Positions 37,432 to 48,003 of a stretch of DNA of 64,000 nt are shown one piece after another. Source of the DNA: Azoarcus indigens. GTDB taxonomy: Bacteria > Pseudomonadota > Gammaproteobacteria > Burkholderiales > Rhodocyclaceae. Position 1 is the stretch's first letter, and the number at the start of each line of letters is the position of its first letter. The stretch is from positions 1 to 64,000 of the forward strand of contig NZ_SNVV01000025.1 of NCBI RefSeq assembly GCF_004361735.1, in the 5' to 3' direction. The translations under genes were made by a program, and so were the position numbers. The notes under the pieces are model-generated. The model saw nothing but the letters and a program-made list of their open reading frames with translations, was not told the origin of the DNA and made no database searches.

Positions 37432-37575
37432 GGCGGGATTCCTCCTCTTGGTCTGAGCGCCGGATTATAGGTGTGGGGCCAGGTTCACCCCGGCGGTGGC
37501 GCTGCAGCCTCATGATAAACTGGTCCATTCGCCCGCAGCCGCCGGGTCATAACGTTCAAGATGGGTTCGAAATCC

Positions 37576-40197
<2,622 letters not shown>

Positions 40198-40265
40198 TGC
40201 CCTTGATCCGGCACCGCGGCCTGCTTGGTTGCTAGCAGAGCAGGCAGGCCGGGCACGAAAAGAAC

Positions 40266-40295
40266 GGGGAGCCCGCAAGGCTCCCCTTCTTTTTC
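40266..40295. terminator. Terminator between alaS and the HDOD gene
   Basis: GGGGAGCC (40266-40273) pairs with GGCTCCCC (40279-40286), loop 5, followed on the + strand by TTCTTTTTC. On the minus strand the stem is followed by GTTCTTTTC, so it can serve both convergent genes. Confidence 0.8.
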
Positions 40296-40313
40296 CGCCC
40301 CGGTATCGGGGCT

Positions 40314-41216
40314 TCAGCGGTCGTTCTTCTGCTTGTCCAGCCGGTACAGCAGGTCTTCGGCGATGTCGTCCAGCTCGCTGGCCGAGATGCCGAAATAGGA
40401 CGACACGCCCGCTGCGGCCTTGCCCCATTCCTGGTCACGGTTGGAGCGCAGGTACTGGCCGGCGATGTAGCCCGCCAGTGCGTTGATGGCGATCAGGCTG
40501 CGGGATTCGTTCTCCAGGCCCTGGGCGTCGTACAGCACCTCGTAGTCGTGGTGGCACAGGATGGCGTTGGAGACCGTGACCGGCAGCCCCCAGGAGCGTG
40601 CCAGGATGCTGCCGATGGCGGCATGGTTGGTGGACAGCGCCTCGTCCTCGATGTCGGTGAACTTGCGGTCCACCGACTCGTTGGCCGTATTCAGCACCTG
40701 CTTGTAATCCGGGAAGCGCTCCACCAGCATCGGGATGCCGCAATCGTGGAACAGGCCGAAGGTGTGGGCGGTGTCCCGGCTGACGCCGCCCAGCACGCTG
40801 GCCAGTTCGGCGGAGATGGCGGCGGTGTGGGCTGAGCTGTCCCAGAAGCGCTCCAGCGAGGCATCCCGGGAACTGGTGACGGAGCGCAGCAGCCCCTCGT
40901 AGACCAGGTTGGTCAGCGCACTGAAGCCGAGCAGCTTGATCGCCTCGGCAATCGAGCCGATCTGCCGCTTGCTGCCGAACAGCGGGGAGTTGGCCGCCTT
41001 GATCACCATGGCGGCGAGGCCGACGTCGCGGCCGATCAGCTGGGCGACCAGCTTACCGTTGGTGGAGGGCTTGCGCAGTTCCGAGATCAGCTCGGTGAGG
41101 ATGGCGGGGCAGGAAGGAATGGAGACGCCCTTGAGGGCTGTCTCGTAATGCTGTTCGTCTAGCTTTTGCATGTTCGTGTTGCTGGGCGGGGGTGCTGGCG
41201 GAGGCTTGCTAACCAT
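40314..41216 (-). CDS. HDOD-domain protein
   Basis: Cytoplasmic protein of 300 residues with one HDOD domain (about 30-225), the signalling relative of HD phosphohydrolases that usually lacks full catalytic residues. Recognisable segments: IPSCPAILTELISELRKP, IKAANSPLFGSKRQIGSIAE, AIKLLGFSALTNLV, LFHDCGIPML (an HD pair is kept) and ILCHHDYEVL. It has no attached GGDEF or receiver domain. Start uncertain: ATG 41214-41216 or ATG 41169-41171, neither with a clear ribosome site. It is separated from the upstream phosphomannomutase gene by a terminator, so it probably has its own promoter. Confidence 0.85.
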   Translation of the reverse strand: MVSKPPPAPPPSNTNMQKLDEQHYETALKGVSIPSCPAILTELISELRKPSTNGKLVAQLIGRDVGLAAMVIKAANSPLFGSKRQIGSIAEAIKLLGFSALTNLVYEGLLRSVTSSRDASLERFWDSSAHTAAISAELASVLGGVSRDTAHTFGLFHDCGIPMLVERFPDYKQVLNTANESVDRKFTDIEDEALSTNHAAIGSILARSWGLPVTVSNAILCHHDYEVLYDAQGLENESRSLIAINALAGYIAGQYLRSNRDQEWGKAAAGVSSYFGISASELDDIAEDLLYRLDKQKNDR

Positions 41217-41294
41217 AGCACGAAGGTGGGCGCCTAAAGCTGACGGAATGCTCACCGTCGCCCCGGAGAAGCGCACGGATAGGCGTTCTGCAAA

Positions 41295-41338
41295 GGAAAA
41301 GCGCCGGGCCCGCCTCGCGCTTGGAGGCAGGCCCGGCG
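41295..41338 (-). terminator. Intrinsic terminator of the phosphomannomutase gene
   Basis: CGCCGGGCC-C-GCCT (41302-41315) pairs with AGGC-A-GGCCCGGCG (41325-41338) with one mismatch and a 9-nt loop. On the minus strand the stem is followed by CTTTTCCTTT. It lies 17 bases after the stop at 41355. Confidence 0.75.
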
Positions 41339-41354
41339 TTGGGTGCGGCAAGGT

Positions 41355-42746
41355 TCAGAAGGGCAGCGCGACGCCCGGCCAGACGCCTTCGAGCGCCTTG
41401 CGGAAAGCACCCTGGATGCGGGCCAGCGCAGCGGCGTCGTCGGCTTCGAAGCGCAGCACGACCACCGGCGTGGTGTTGGACGGGCGGGCGAGGCCGAAGC
41501 CGTCGGCGTATTCCACCCGCACGCCGTCCAGCGTCACCACTTCGGTGGCGCCTTCGAAGCCGGCCTGCTCGCGCAGCCGCTTCACCAGTTCGAAAGGCTC
41601 GCCTTCGTTCATCTTGATGTTGAGCTCGGGCGTGCTCACCGCGTCCGGCAGCGCCTTCAGCACGGCGCTGGGGTCGGCGGCGCGGGAGAGGATCTCCAGC
41701 AGGCGGGCGCCAGCGTAGAGGCCATCGTCGAAGCCGTACCAGCGCTCCTTGAAGAACACGTGGCCGCTCATCTCGCCGGCCAGCGGGGCGCCGGTTTCCT
41801 TCAGCTTGGCCTTCACCAGCGCATGGCCAGTGTTCCACATGGTGGCCTTGCCGCCGCGCTGCTTGATCCAGCCGGCCAGGTTGCGGGTGCATTTGACGTC
41901 GTAGATGATCTCGCCGCCAGGCACGCGGGAGAGCACGTCTTCGGCGAACAGCATCAGCTGGCGGTCGGGGTAGATGATCTCGCCATCCTTGGTCACCACG
42001 CCCAGGCGGTCGCCGTCGCCGTCGAAGGCGAGGCCGATCTCGGCGTCGGTCTCCTTCAGCGCGCGGATCACGTCCTGCAGGTTCTCCGGCTTGGAGGGGT
42101 CGGGGTGGTGGTTGGGGAACTTGCCGTCCACCTCGCAGAACAGTTCCACCAGTTCGCAGCCCAGGCGCTTGAACAGCGTGGGCGCCACTGCGCCGGCGAC
42201 GCCGTTGCCGCAGTCGATCACCACCTTCATCGGCCGGGCGAGCTTGACGTCGCCGAGGATGCGCTCGAGGTAGGCATCCACCACCTGCGCCTGGCGCAGC
42301 GTGCCGGCACCGTGGGCGAGGTCGCCTTCGGCGATGCGGCGGCGCAGGTCGAGGATCTGGGGACCGTAAAGGGTCTGGCCGCCGAGCACCATCTTGAGGC
42401 CGTTGTAGTCCGGCGGGTTGTGGCTGCCGGTGACGGAGACGCAGGAGTGGGTACCCAGCTCGTAGGCGGCGAAATAGGTGAGCGGCGTGGGGACGCAGCC
42501 GATGTCCACCACGTCTACCCCGGCGGCGCGGATGCCGTCGGCCAGCGCACCGGCGAGTTCCGGGCCGGAGAGGCGGCCGTCGCGGCCCACCGCGATGGCC
42601 TTCTGGCCGCGGGCGACGGCTTCGGAGCCGAGGGCGTGGCCGATGGCGCGGACGGCGTCGGCGGTGAGCGTCTTGTCGACGATGCCGCGGATGTCGTAAG
42701 CCTTGAAGATCTCCTGCGCGGGTACCGTGTAAGCGGTTGCAGTCAT
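41355..42746 (-). CDS. Phosphomannomutase/phosphoglucomutase
   Basis: Enzyme of 463 residues of the alpha-D-phosphohexomutase family, same size as Pseudomonas AlgC (463). It interconverts mannose or glucose 1- and 6-phosphates for polysaccharide and LPS precursors. The catalytic phosphoserine is S108 in TGSHNPPDYNG, the Mg loop is DGDGDR at 242-247, the sugar loop is GEMSGH and the phosphate-binding loop is RPSNTTP near the C-terminus. It follows the YheT-like hydrolase after 85 bases and is ended by a terminator. The symbol could be manB or algC. Confidence 0.93.
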   Translation of the reverse strand: MTATAYTVPAQEIFKAYDIRGIVDKTLTADAVRAIGHALGSEAVARGQKAIAVGRDGRLSGPELAGALADGIRAAGVDVVDIGCVPTPLTYFAAYELGTHSCVSVTGSHNPPDYNGLKMVLGGQTLYGPQILDLRRRIAEGDLAHGAGTLRQAQVVDAYLERILGDVKLARPMKVVIDCGNGVAGAVAPTLFKRLGCELVELFCEVDGKFPNHHPDPSKPENLQDVIRALKETDAEIGLAFDGDGDRLGVVTKDGEIIYPDRQLMLFAEDVLSRVPGGEIIYDVKCTRNLAGWIKQRGGKATMWNTGHALVKAKLKETGAPLAGEMSGHVFFKERWYGFDDGLYAGARLLEILSRAADPSAVLKALPDAVSTPELNIKMNEGEPFELVKRLREQAGFEGATEVVTLDGVRVEYADGFGLARPSNTTPVVVLRFEADDAAALARIQGAFRKALEGVWPGVALPF

Positions 42747-42831
42747 GTCATATGCCTCGCGGGTGGGGTTGGGGGATTCGGGGGACCGCCATTATGGCAG
42801 AGCGCTTCCGGCGGCACCGGGGCTAAGCTTG

Positions 42832-43869
42832 TCAAATCGTGTCCTGGCGGGCTTCGAAATGCGAGAGCAGGCGGCGCGCCAGCCAGCCGGTGTCGCCCGG
42901 CCAGGGGGCGGTGAGGAAGCCGACGTGGCCGCCGCTGGCGGGGCGCTCGAAGAGGATGGCGGGTGACAGCTCGGCTGCCTCGGGCTGGGCGGCCGGCGGC
43001 ACGAAGGGATCGTTGGCGGCGAGCAGCAGCAAGGTCGGCAAGCGCACCGCCCGCAGCCAGGGTTTGCTGGAGGCGCGCAGCCAGTAGTCGTCGGCGCCGG
43101 CGAAGCCATGCACCGGGCCGGTGTAGAGGTCGTCGAAGTCGAACAGGCTGGCGGCGCGGCGCAGCCGGGCGGCGTCGAACAGCTCCGGTGCCGCCGTCAG
43201 CTTGGCCAACGCCTTGAGCTTCAGCGTGGCGAGGAAGTGCCGGGTATAGACGCGGTTGAAGCCGGTGGCGAGGTGGCGGCCGGAAATGGCGAGGTCCAGC
43301 GGCGGACAGACCGCGGCGGCGCTGGCGAGCAGGTTCGCCGCCGTGTGTTCACGCTCGCCCAGCCATTTCAGCAGCGCATTGCCGCCCAGGGAGACGCCGG
43401 CCGCGTGCAGCGGTGCGCCGCCGGCGGCGGGGTGCAGGCGCCGCAGTATCCAGTCGATCTCTTCACTGTCGCCCGAGTGGTAGGCGCGGGCCAGGCGGTT
43501 GGGCTCGCCGGAGCAGCCGCGAAAGTGCGGGATCACCCCGCGCCAGCCCTTCGCTGCCAGGGCGCGCATCAGGCCGATGGCGTAGTGGGACTGGCTGGAG
43601 CCTTCGAGGCCGTGGAAGAGCGCCACCAGCGGCGCATCCGCCGGGCCGTCCAGCCAGTCGAGGTCGATGAAGTCGCCGTCCGGGGTTTCCCAGCGCTCGC
43701 GCCGGTAGGGCGGGGCGAGGCCTTTGCGGGCCAGCGGCCAGATGGTCTGCAGATGCGGGCCTGGGAGCCACCAGGGCGCGCGATAGCCACTGTCCGCGGG
43801 CACGGGCGGGCGCTTTTGCTCCGCCTGGAGCGGAGCGGGCTGGGAGGGCTGATTTGCGGCTGGGCGCAC
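42832..43869 (-). CDS. YheT-family alpha/beta-hydrolase
   Basis: Hydrolase of 345 residues of the UPF0017/YheT family. The early motif YRAPWWLPGPHLQTIWP is characteristic. The nucleophile is S160 in GVSLGGNALLKWLG; the acid is in AANDPFVPP and the base in SGGHVGF. Members such as LABH/ABHD1-3 and YheT are esterases of uncertain substrate. The start is taken as GTG 43867-43869, just 21 bases after the NTF2-like stop; no clear ribosome site, so the first 20 residues (Pro/Gln-rich) may not be real. Confidence 0.85.
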   Translation of the reverse strand: MRPAANQPSQPAPLQAEQKRPPVPADSGYRAPWWLPGPHLQTIWPLARKGLAPPYRRERWETPDGDFIDLDWLDGPADAPLVALFHGLEGSSQSHYAIGLMRALAAKGWRGVIPHFRGCSGEPNRLARAYHSGDSEEIDWILRRLHPAAGGAPLHAAGVSLGGNALLKWLGEREHTAANLLASAAAVCPPLDLAISGRHLATGFNRVYTRHFLATLKLKALAKLTAAPELFDAARLRRAASLFDFDDLYTGPVHGFAGADDYWLRASSKPWLRAVRLPTLLLLAANDPFVPPAAQPEAAELSPAILFERPASGGHVGFLTAPWPGDTGWLARRLLSHFEARQDTI

Positions 43870-43890
43870 GGGCGGTCCGGCCGCGGCCGG

Positions 43891-44322
43891 CTAGTGGACG
43901 ATGTGCGGCGTCAGCTGGACGGCCAGCTGGTTGATGTCCGGCATGGTGGAGGCGTGGTGCATCACCATGCGCCAGCCCAGGGCGCCGCGGGCATAGACGT
44001 TGGTGGCGACCACCGGAACGCCCAGTTCCTCCTCGCCGGCGGCGGTCATGTGCTCGACCACGTTGTGCACCGTCAGCAGCATGTTGGCGCTCACCACCTG
44101 ATGCACCGTGCGTATGCTGCGGCGCTGGCCGCTGGAGAAGGCCAGGCGCCAGGACTCGCGCACCGCGGCGAGACCGACGTCGCGCGGACCGTCGGGATGC
44201 ACGCAGACCACGTCTTCGTCTTCCGACCAGACCGCCATCATGGCTTCGAGGTCGGAGCGCGAGAGGGCGTCGTAGAAGGCGGCCTCGACATCGGCTGCCG
44301 AGGTGAAGATGGGCTTGCTCAC
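43891..44322 (-). CDS. NTF2-like (SnoaL/DUF4440-type) protein
   Basis: Small cytoplasmic protein of 143 residues with an NTF2 fold: VEAAFYDALSRSDLEAMMAV, HPDGPRDVGLAAVRESW and ATNVYARGALGWRMVMHHAS. Such cone-shaped domains bind small ligands or act as isomerases; function is unknown. I begin at GTG 44320-44322 (MSKPIFTSAADV), which agrees with relatives I recall; the frame is open back to 44394. It follows the zinc-finger gene by 110 bases in the same direction as ilvE. Confidence 0.75.
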   Translation of the reverse strand: MSKPIFTSAADVEAAFYDALSRSDLEAMMAVWSEDEDVVCVHPDGPRDVGLAAVRESWRLAFSSGQRRSIRTVHQVVSANMLLTVHNVVEHMTAAGEEELGVPVVATNVYARGALGWRMVMHHASTMPDINQLAVQLTPHIVH

Positions 44323-44432
44323 GGGCGGAACGGCGGAGGAAAACAGGGAAACGAGAGCGGACGGCGGCTCATCGCGGTCGCCCCTCGGAGGCACTGCGGG
44401 CCGGCATGGCCGGCCCGCGGCGGATTACGCGC

Positions 44433-44633
44433 TCAGTGGTGCCCGCTGGGGCGCTCGCCGGAGAACACGTACTGCGCGCTGCAGTACGGACAGACCGCCT
44501 TGCCTTCCTTCAGCACGTCCAGGAAGACGCGCGGGTGGCGGGCCCACAGCGGCGCGCCCGGTTGCGGGCAGTGCAGCGGCAGGTCATGGGCGGTAACGGC
44601 GATGGGCTGGGCCTTGTCGGTATTGTCAGCCAT
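44433..44633 (-). CDS. Small zinc-finger protein (zf-CHCC type)
   Basis: Protein of 66 residues with the spaced metal ligands LHCPQPG, WARHPRVFLD and VCPYCSAQYVF (Cys-His-Cys-Cys), the zf-CHCC family also found in the NDUFS6/complex I 13-kDa subunit. The ATG at 44631-44633 with AGAGG upstream is preferred over 44642. It lies 13 bases after ilvE and is surely co-transcribed with it. The molecular role in bacteria is not established. Confidence 0.8.
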   Translation of the reverse strand: MADNTDKAQPIAVTAHDLPLHCPQPGAPLWARHPRVFLDVLKEGKAVCPYCSAQYVFSGERPSGHH

Positions 44634-44646
44634 GACGGACATCCTC

Positions 44647-45567
44647 TCAGATGTAGGAAAGCCAGGGTTCGTATTCCGCCGCCTTGCCACCGACGACGTC
44701 GAAGAAGCGCGCCTGGATCTTGGCGGTGATCGGGCCGCGGCGGCCGGCGCCTATAGTGCGATTGTCCAGCTCGCGGATCGGCGTGACTTCGGCGGCGGTG
44801 CCGGTGAAGAAGGCTTCGTCGGCGATGTAGATGTCGTCGCGGGTCAGGCGGCGCGACTGCACGGTGTAGCCGAGCTCGGCGGCCAGGCGGATCACGGTGT
44901 CGCGGGTGATGCCGGTGAGGGCGGAGGCGATTTCCGGTTCGTAGATCACGCCATCCTTGATCACGAACAGGTTCTCGCCGGCGCCTTCGGCGACGAAGCC
45001 CTGGGTGTCCAGCAGCAGCGCTTCGTCGTAGCCGTCCTGGGTGGCTTCCAGGTTGGCCAGGATGGAGTTGGCGTAGGTGCTGGCGAGCTTGGCGCGCGGC
45101 ATGGTCACGTTCACATGCTGGCGGGCGAAGGAGGAGGTCTTGATGCGGATGCCCTTCTCCAGGCCTTCCTCGCCCAGGTAGGCGCCCCAGGGCCAGGCGG
45201 CGATGGCCACGTGCACCGTGGAGCCGCGGGTGGAGATACCCATCTTCTCCGAGCCGTAGAAGGCGATCGGACGCAGGTAGCAGGACTCCAGCTTGTTGGC
45301 GCGCACCACTTCCTTCTGCGCTTCCATCAGGACTTCCTTGGTGTAGGGAATGTCCATCATGTAGATCTTGCCGGAGTTGAGCAGACGCTGGGTATGCTCG
45401 GCCAGGCGGAAGATCGCGGTGCCCTTGTCGGTCTTGTACGCGCGTACGCCCTCGAATACGGCCAGGCCGTAGTGCAGCGAGTGGGTGAGGACGTGGGTGG
45501 TTGCATCGCGCCACGGTACGAGTTTGCCGTCGTACCAGATGAAACCGTCGCGGTCAGCCATGGACAT
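44647..45567 (-). CDS. ilvE: Branched-chain amino acid aminotransferase
   Basis: Pyridoxal-phosphate enzyme (fold IV) of 306 residues for the last step of Ile, Leu and Val synthesis. The PLP lysine is in AKLASTYANS (E. coli K160 region). Other signatures: THSLHYGLAVFEGVRAY, EGAGENLFVIKDGV, ALTGITRDTVIRLAAELG and DEAFFTGTAAEVTPIREL, all standard IlvE. It heads a minus-strand series with the zinc-finger and NTF2-like genes. A TAGAAT -10 box lies at 45634-45639. Confidence 0.95.
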   Translation of the reverse strand: MSMADRDGFIWYDGKLVPWRDATTHVLTHSLHYGLAVFEGVRAYKTDKGTAIFRLAEHTQRLLNSGKIYMMDIPYTKEVLMEAQKEVVRANKLESCYLRPIAFYGSEKMGISTRGSTVHVAIAAWPWGAYLGEEGLEKGIRIKTSSFARQHVNVTMPRAKLASTYANSILANLEATQDGYDEALLLDTQGFVAEGAGENLFVIKDGVIYEPEIASALTGITRDTVIRLAAELGYTVQSRRLTRDDIYIADEAFFTGTAAEVTPIRELDNRTIGAGRRGPITAKIQARFFDVVGGKAAEYEPWLSYI

Positions 45568-45633
45568 GATTGGGGTTCTCCACCAGGTGAAAGTTGTTGA
45601 CGCCGGCCCGGCGGCCCCGGGCTGAATCGCGGA

Positions 45634-45639
45634 ATTCTA
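45634..45639 (-). promoter_or_regulatory. -10 box upstream of ilvE
   Basis: TAGAAT on the minus strand, about 70 bases before the ilvE ATG; no clear -35 box. On the other strand TAAAAT at 45686-45691 may serve nudJ, so the 153-base gap probably holds two divergent promoters. Confidence 0.35.
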
Positions 45640-45720
45640 GCGCAAAGCGGGCGCCGCGGCGTCGGCGCGCGGCGGCGGGAGAGAGTAAAATGCCGCCCTT
45701 TGCCCCAGGCCGCCTGCTCC

Positions 45721-46173
45721 ATGGACCGTAGCTGGAAACCGAATGTCACCGTTGCCGCGGTGATCGAACGCGAGGGCCGCTTCCTGATGGTTGAAGAGGA
45801 GACCGCCGACGGTCTGCGCTTCAACCAGCCCGCCGGCCACCTGGAAGAGGGCGAGTCGCTGATCGAGGCGGCGGTGCGCGAGACGCTGGAGGAAACCGCC
45901 CACCGTTTCGTGCCGGAGTACCTGGTGGGCATCTACCAGTGGCCGCGGCCGCAGGGCGACATCACCTACCTGCGCTTCGCCTTCGGCGGCGCGGTGGGCG
46001 AGTTGGTGGCTGGACAGGCGCTGGACCAGGGCATCGTGCGCGCGGTATGGATGAGCGTGGACGAACTGCGTGCCAGCCAGGCGCGCCACCGCAGCCCGCT
46101 GATCCTGCAGTGCGTGGACGACTGGCTGGCTGGCCGGCGCTACGGCCTGGAGTTGCTGCACCACTACGCCTGA
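45721..46173 (+). CDS. nudJ: Nudix phosphatase NudJ
   Basis: Nudix hydrolase of 150 residues; E. coli NudJ (YmfB) cleaves nucleoside di- and triphosphates and the thiamine precursor HMP-PP. The Nudix box runs from G39 to H61 (GHLEEGESLIEAA, then VRETLEETAH). The order nudJ-mnmA, here with one gene between, is the same as in E. coli, which supports the assignment. The start ATG 45721 gives the family N-terminus. The stop overlaps the next start as TGATG. Confidence 0.9.
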   Translation: MDRSWKPNVTVAAVIEREGRFLMVEEETADGLRFNQPAGHLEEGESLIEAAVRETLEETAHRFVPEYLVGIYQWPRPQGDITYLRFAFGGAVGELVAGQALDQGIVRAVWMSVDELRASQARHRSPLILQCVDDWLAGRRYGLELLHHYA

Positions 46174-46889
46174 TGCGCGGCCCGACCTTCCTGCTGCTGG
46201 CCCTGCTGGCGGCCCAGGCGCATGCCCAGGGCGCGGTCACTTCGGTGTGCTACAACTACGGCTGCGCCAGCGAGGGCCTGGTGGTGATAGACCCGGCGCG
46301 GCTGGCGCGGGCGGGCGAGACCCTGGCGCTGGCGCACGACGCGGCGGGCGAGCGCGACGCCATTGCCCATGTGATCGGCGATTTCTACCGTATCGCCGGC
46401 GAGCAGACCCCGGTGCGGGCGGACCGCGGTGGGAATTTCGCCGACCAGGGCGCGGAGGGGCGGATGGACTGCATCGACCACTCCACCTCCACCACCCGGC
46501 TGCTGCGCCTGCTGGAAGACCGCGGCTGGCTGCGCTTCCACCGGGTGGAGGAGCCGGCCCGCCGCAGCCGGGTGTTGTTCCAGCATTTTTCCGCGGTGAT
46601 AGAAGAAATCGACGCGCCGCCGCACGAGGCTGTGGTGCCGGCCCCGGAGCCGGAACCCATGCCCGTGCCGGATTACATGGCGGTGATGCTGGCGCAGTGC
46701 GACTGCGCCGAAGTGCTGCAGGACCTGCGGCCGGCTGCGGCATCCGACGCCGCGCCGGAGGAGGCGTCGCTCGCCGGCCAGCCGGGTGCCCGCTTCGCGG
46801 TCGACAGCTGGTTCGTCGACAACGGCGAGCCGGCGGTGGTGTTGCCGCTGGCCGATTGGCTTGATGGAGAAGGACCGAATGTCCAGTAA
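46173..46889 (+). CDS. Secreted protein of unknown function, possible transglutaminase fold
   Basis: Exported protein of 238 residues. Signal peptide about 1-19 ([19 protein letters not shown]). The mature part has cysteines at 26, 31, 100, 176 and 178. I see a possible Cys-His-Asp order of the transglutaminase/papain-like kind: C100 in [21 protein letters not shown]138 in [11 protein letters not shown] and D211 in [12 protein letters not shown]. Between the His and Asp strands is an insert rich in Pro and acidic residues with CDC. This reading is inference from pattern only. The gene is coupled to nudJ (TGATG) and overlaps the mnmA start by 11 bases. Confidence 0.7.
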   Translation: MRGPTFLLLALLAAQAHAQGAVTSVCYNYGCASEGLVVIDPARLARAGETLALAHDAAGERDAIAHVIGDFYRIAGEQTPVRADRGGNFADQGAEGRMDCIDHSTSTTRLLRLLEDRGWLRFHRVEEPARRSRVLFQHFSAVIEEIDAPPHEAVVPAPEPEPMPVPDYMAVMLAQCDCAEVLQDLRPAAASDAAPEEASLAGQPGARFAVDSWFVDNGEPAVVLPLADWLDGEGPNVQ

Positions 46890-48003
46890 GAACGATCCCG
46901 CCGGGATGAAGGTTGTCGTCGGCATGTCCGGCGGCGTCGACTCCGCCGTCACCGCCCTGCTGCTCAAGCGCCAGGGCTACCAGGTGACCGGCCTGTTCAT
47001 GAAGAACTGGGAGGACGACGACGACTCCGAATACTGTTCCACCCGCCAGGACCTGGTGGACGTCGCCTCGGTATGCGACGTCATCGGCGTCGACCTGGAA
47101 GTGGTGAACTTCAGCAAGGAATACAAGGACAGGGTGTTCGCCGACTTCCTCGCCGAGTACGAGGCCGGCCGCACGCCCAACCCGGACATCCTGTGCAATT
47201 CCGAGATCAAGTTCCGCTGCTTCCTCGACCATGCCATGCAGCTGGGCGCCGAGCGCATCGCCACCGGCCACTACGCCCAGGTGCGCGAATGGAACAACGA
47301 CGGCCGCAGCGAATTCCAGCTGCTGAAGGCGGAAGACGGCACCAAGGACCAGAGCTACTTCCTCTACCGCCTCAACCAGGCGCAGCTGGCGAAAACGCTG
47401 TTCCCGCTGGGTTCGCTGTACAAGCGCGAGGTGCGCCGCATCGCCGCCGAGGCCGGCCTGCATGTGGCCAGCAAGAAGGACTCCACCGGCATCTGCTTCA
47501 TCGGCGAGCGTCCCTTCCGCGAATTCCTGATGCGCTACCTGCCGACCCAGCCGGGCGAGATCCGCAGCCTGGACGACGGCCGGGTGCTGGGCGAGCACCA
47601 GGGCCTGATGTACCACACCATAGGCCAGCGCAAGGGGCTGCACATCGGCGGCATCAAGGGCAAGCAGGACGAGGCCGGCGAGCACGACGCCTGGTACGTG
47701 GCGCAGAAGGATGTGAAGGCCAACGTGCTCTACGTGGTGCAGGGCCACGACCATCCGGCGCTGCTGAAGGAGCGGCTGGTGGCCACCGAGCTGAACTGGA
47801 TTGCCGGCCGCGAGCCGCACACCCACTGGGTGTATACCGCCAAGCCGCGCTACCGCACGCCGGACATGCCCTGCGAGATCGACGGCATCGCCGGGGGCCG
47901 CGCCGAGATCGCCTTCGCCCAGCCGCAGTGGGCGCTCACGCCCGGGCAGAGCGTGGTGGTCTACGAATCCCGCGTCTGCCTGGGCGGCGGCGTCATCGCC
48001 TGA
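46879..48003 (+). CDS. mnmA: tRNA-specific 2-thiouridylase MnmA
   Basis: Enzyme of 374 residues that puts sulfur on uridine 34 of Lys, Glu and Gln tRNAs. The ATP-PP loop is [10 protein letters not shown] near residue 16. The catalytic cysteines are expected in [13 protein letters not shown] and [25 protein letters not shown] and the C-terminal beta-barrel follow. The ATG at 46879 has AGAAGGA six bases upstream and lies inside the end of the preceding gene; the frame upstream of it to 46786 is read-through. It converges with an 11-base overlap on the GGDEF/EAL gene. Confidence 0.95.
   Translation: MSSKNDPAGMKVVVGMSGGVDSAVTALLLKRQGYQVTGLFMKNWEDDDDSEYCSTRQDLVDVASVCDVIGVDLEVVNFSKEYKDRVFADFLAEYEAGRTPNPDILCNSEIKFRCFLDHAMQLGAERIATGHYAQVREWNNDGRSEFQLLKAEDGTKDQSYFLYRLNQAQLAKTLFPLGSLYKREVRRIAAEAGLHVASKKDSTGICFIGERPFREFLMRYLPTQPGEIRSLDDGRVLGEHQGLMYHTIGQRKGLHIGGIKGKQDEAGEHDAWYVAQKDVKANVLYVVQGHDHPALLKERLVATELNWIAGREPHTHWVYTAKPRYRTPDMPCEIDGIAGGRAEIAFAQPQWALTPGQSVVVYESRVCLGGGVIA

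Noticed and set aside
37432-37560. Cobalamin riboswitch upstream of the adenosyltransferase gene
   Set aside because: The gap of about 130 bases also holds the alaS promoter. No B12-box-like conserved core was seen and the space is short for that riboswitch.
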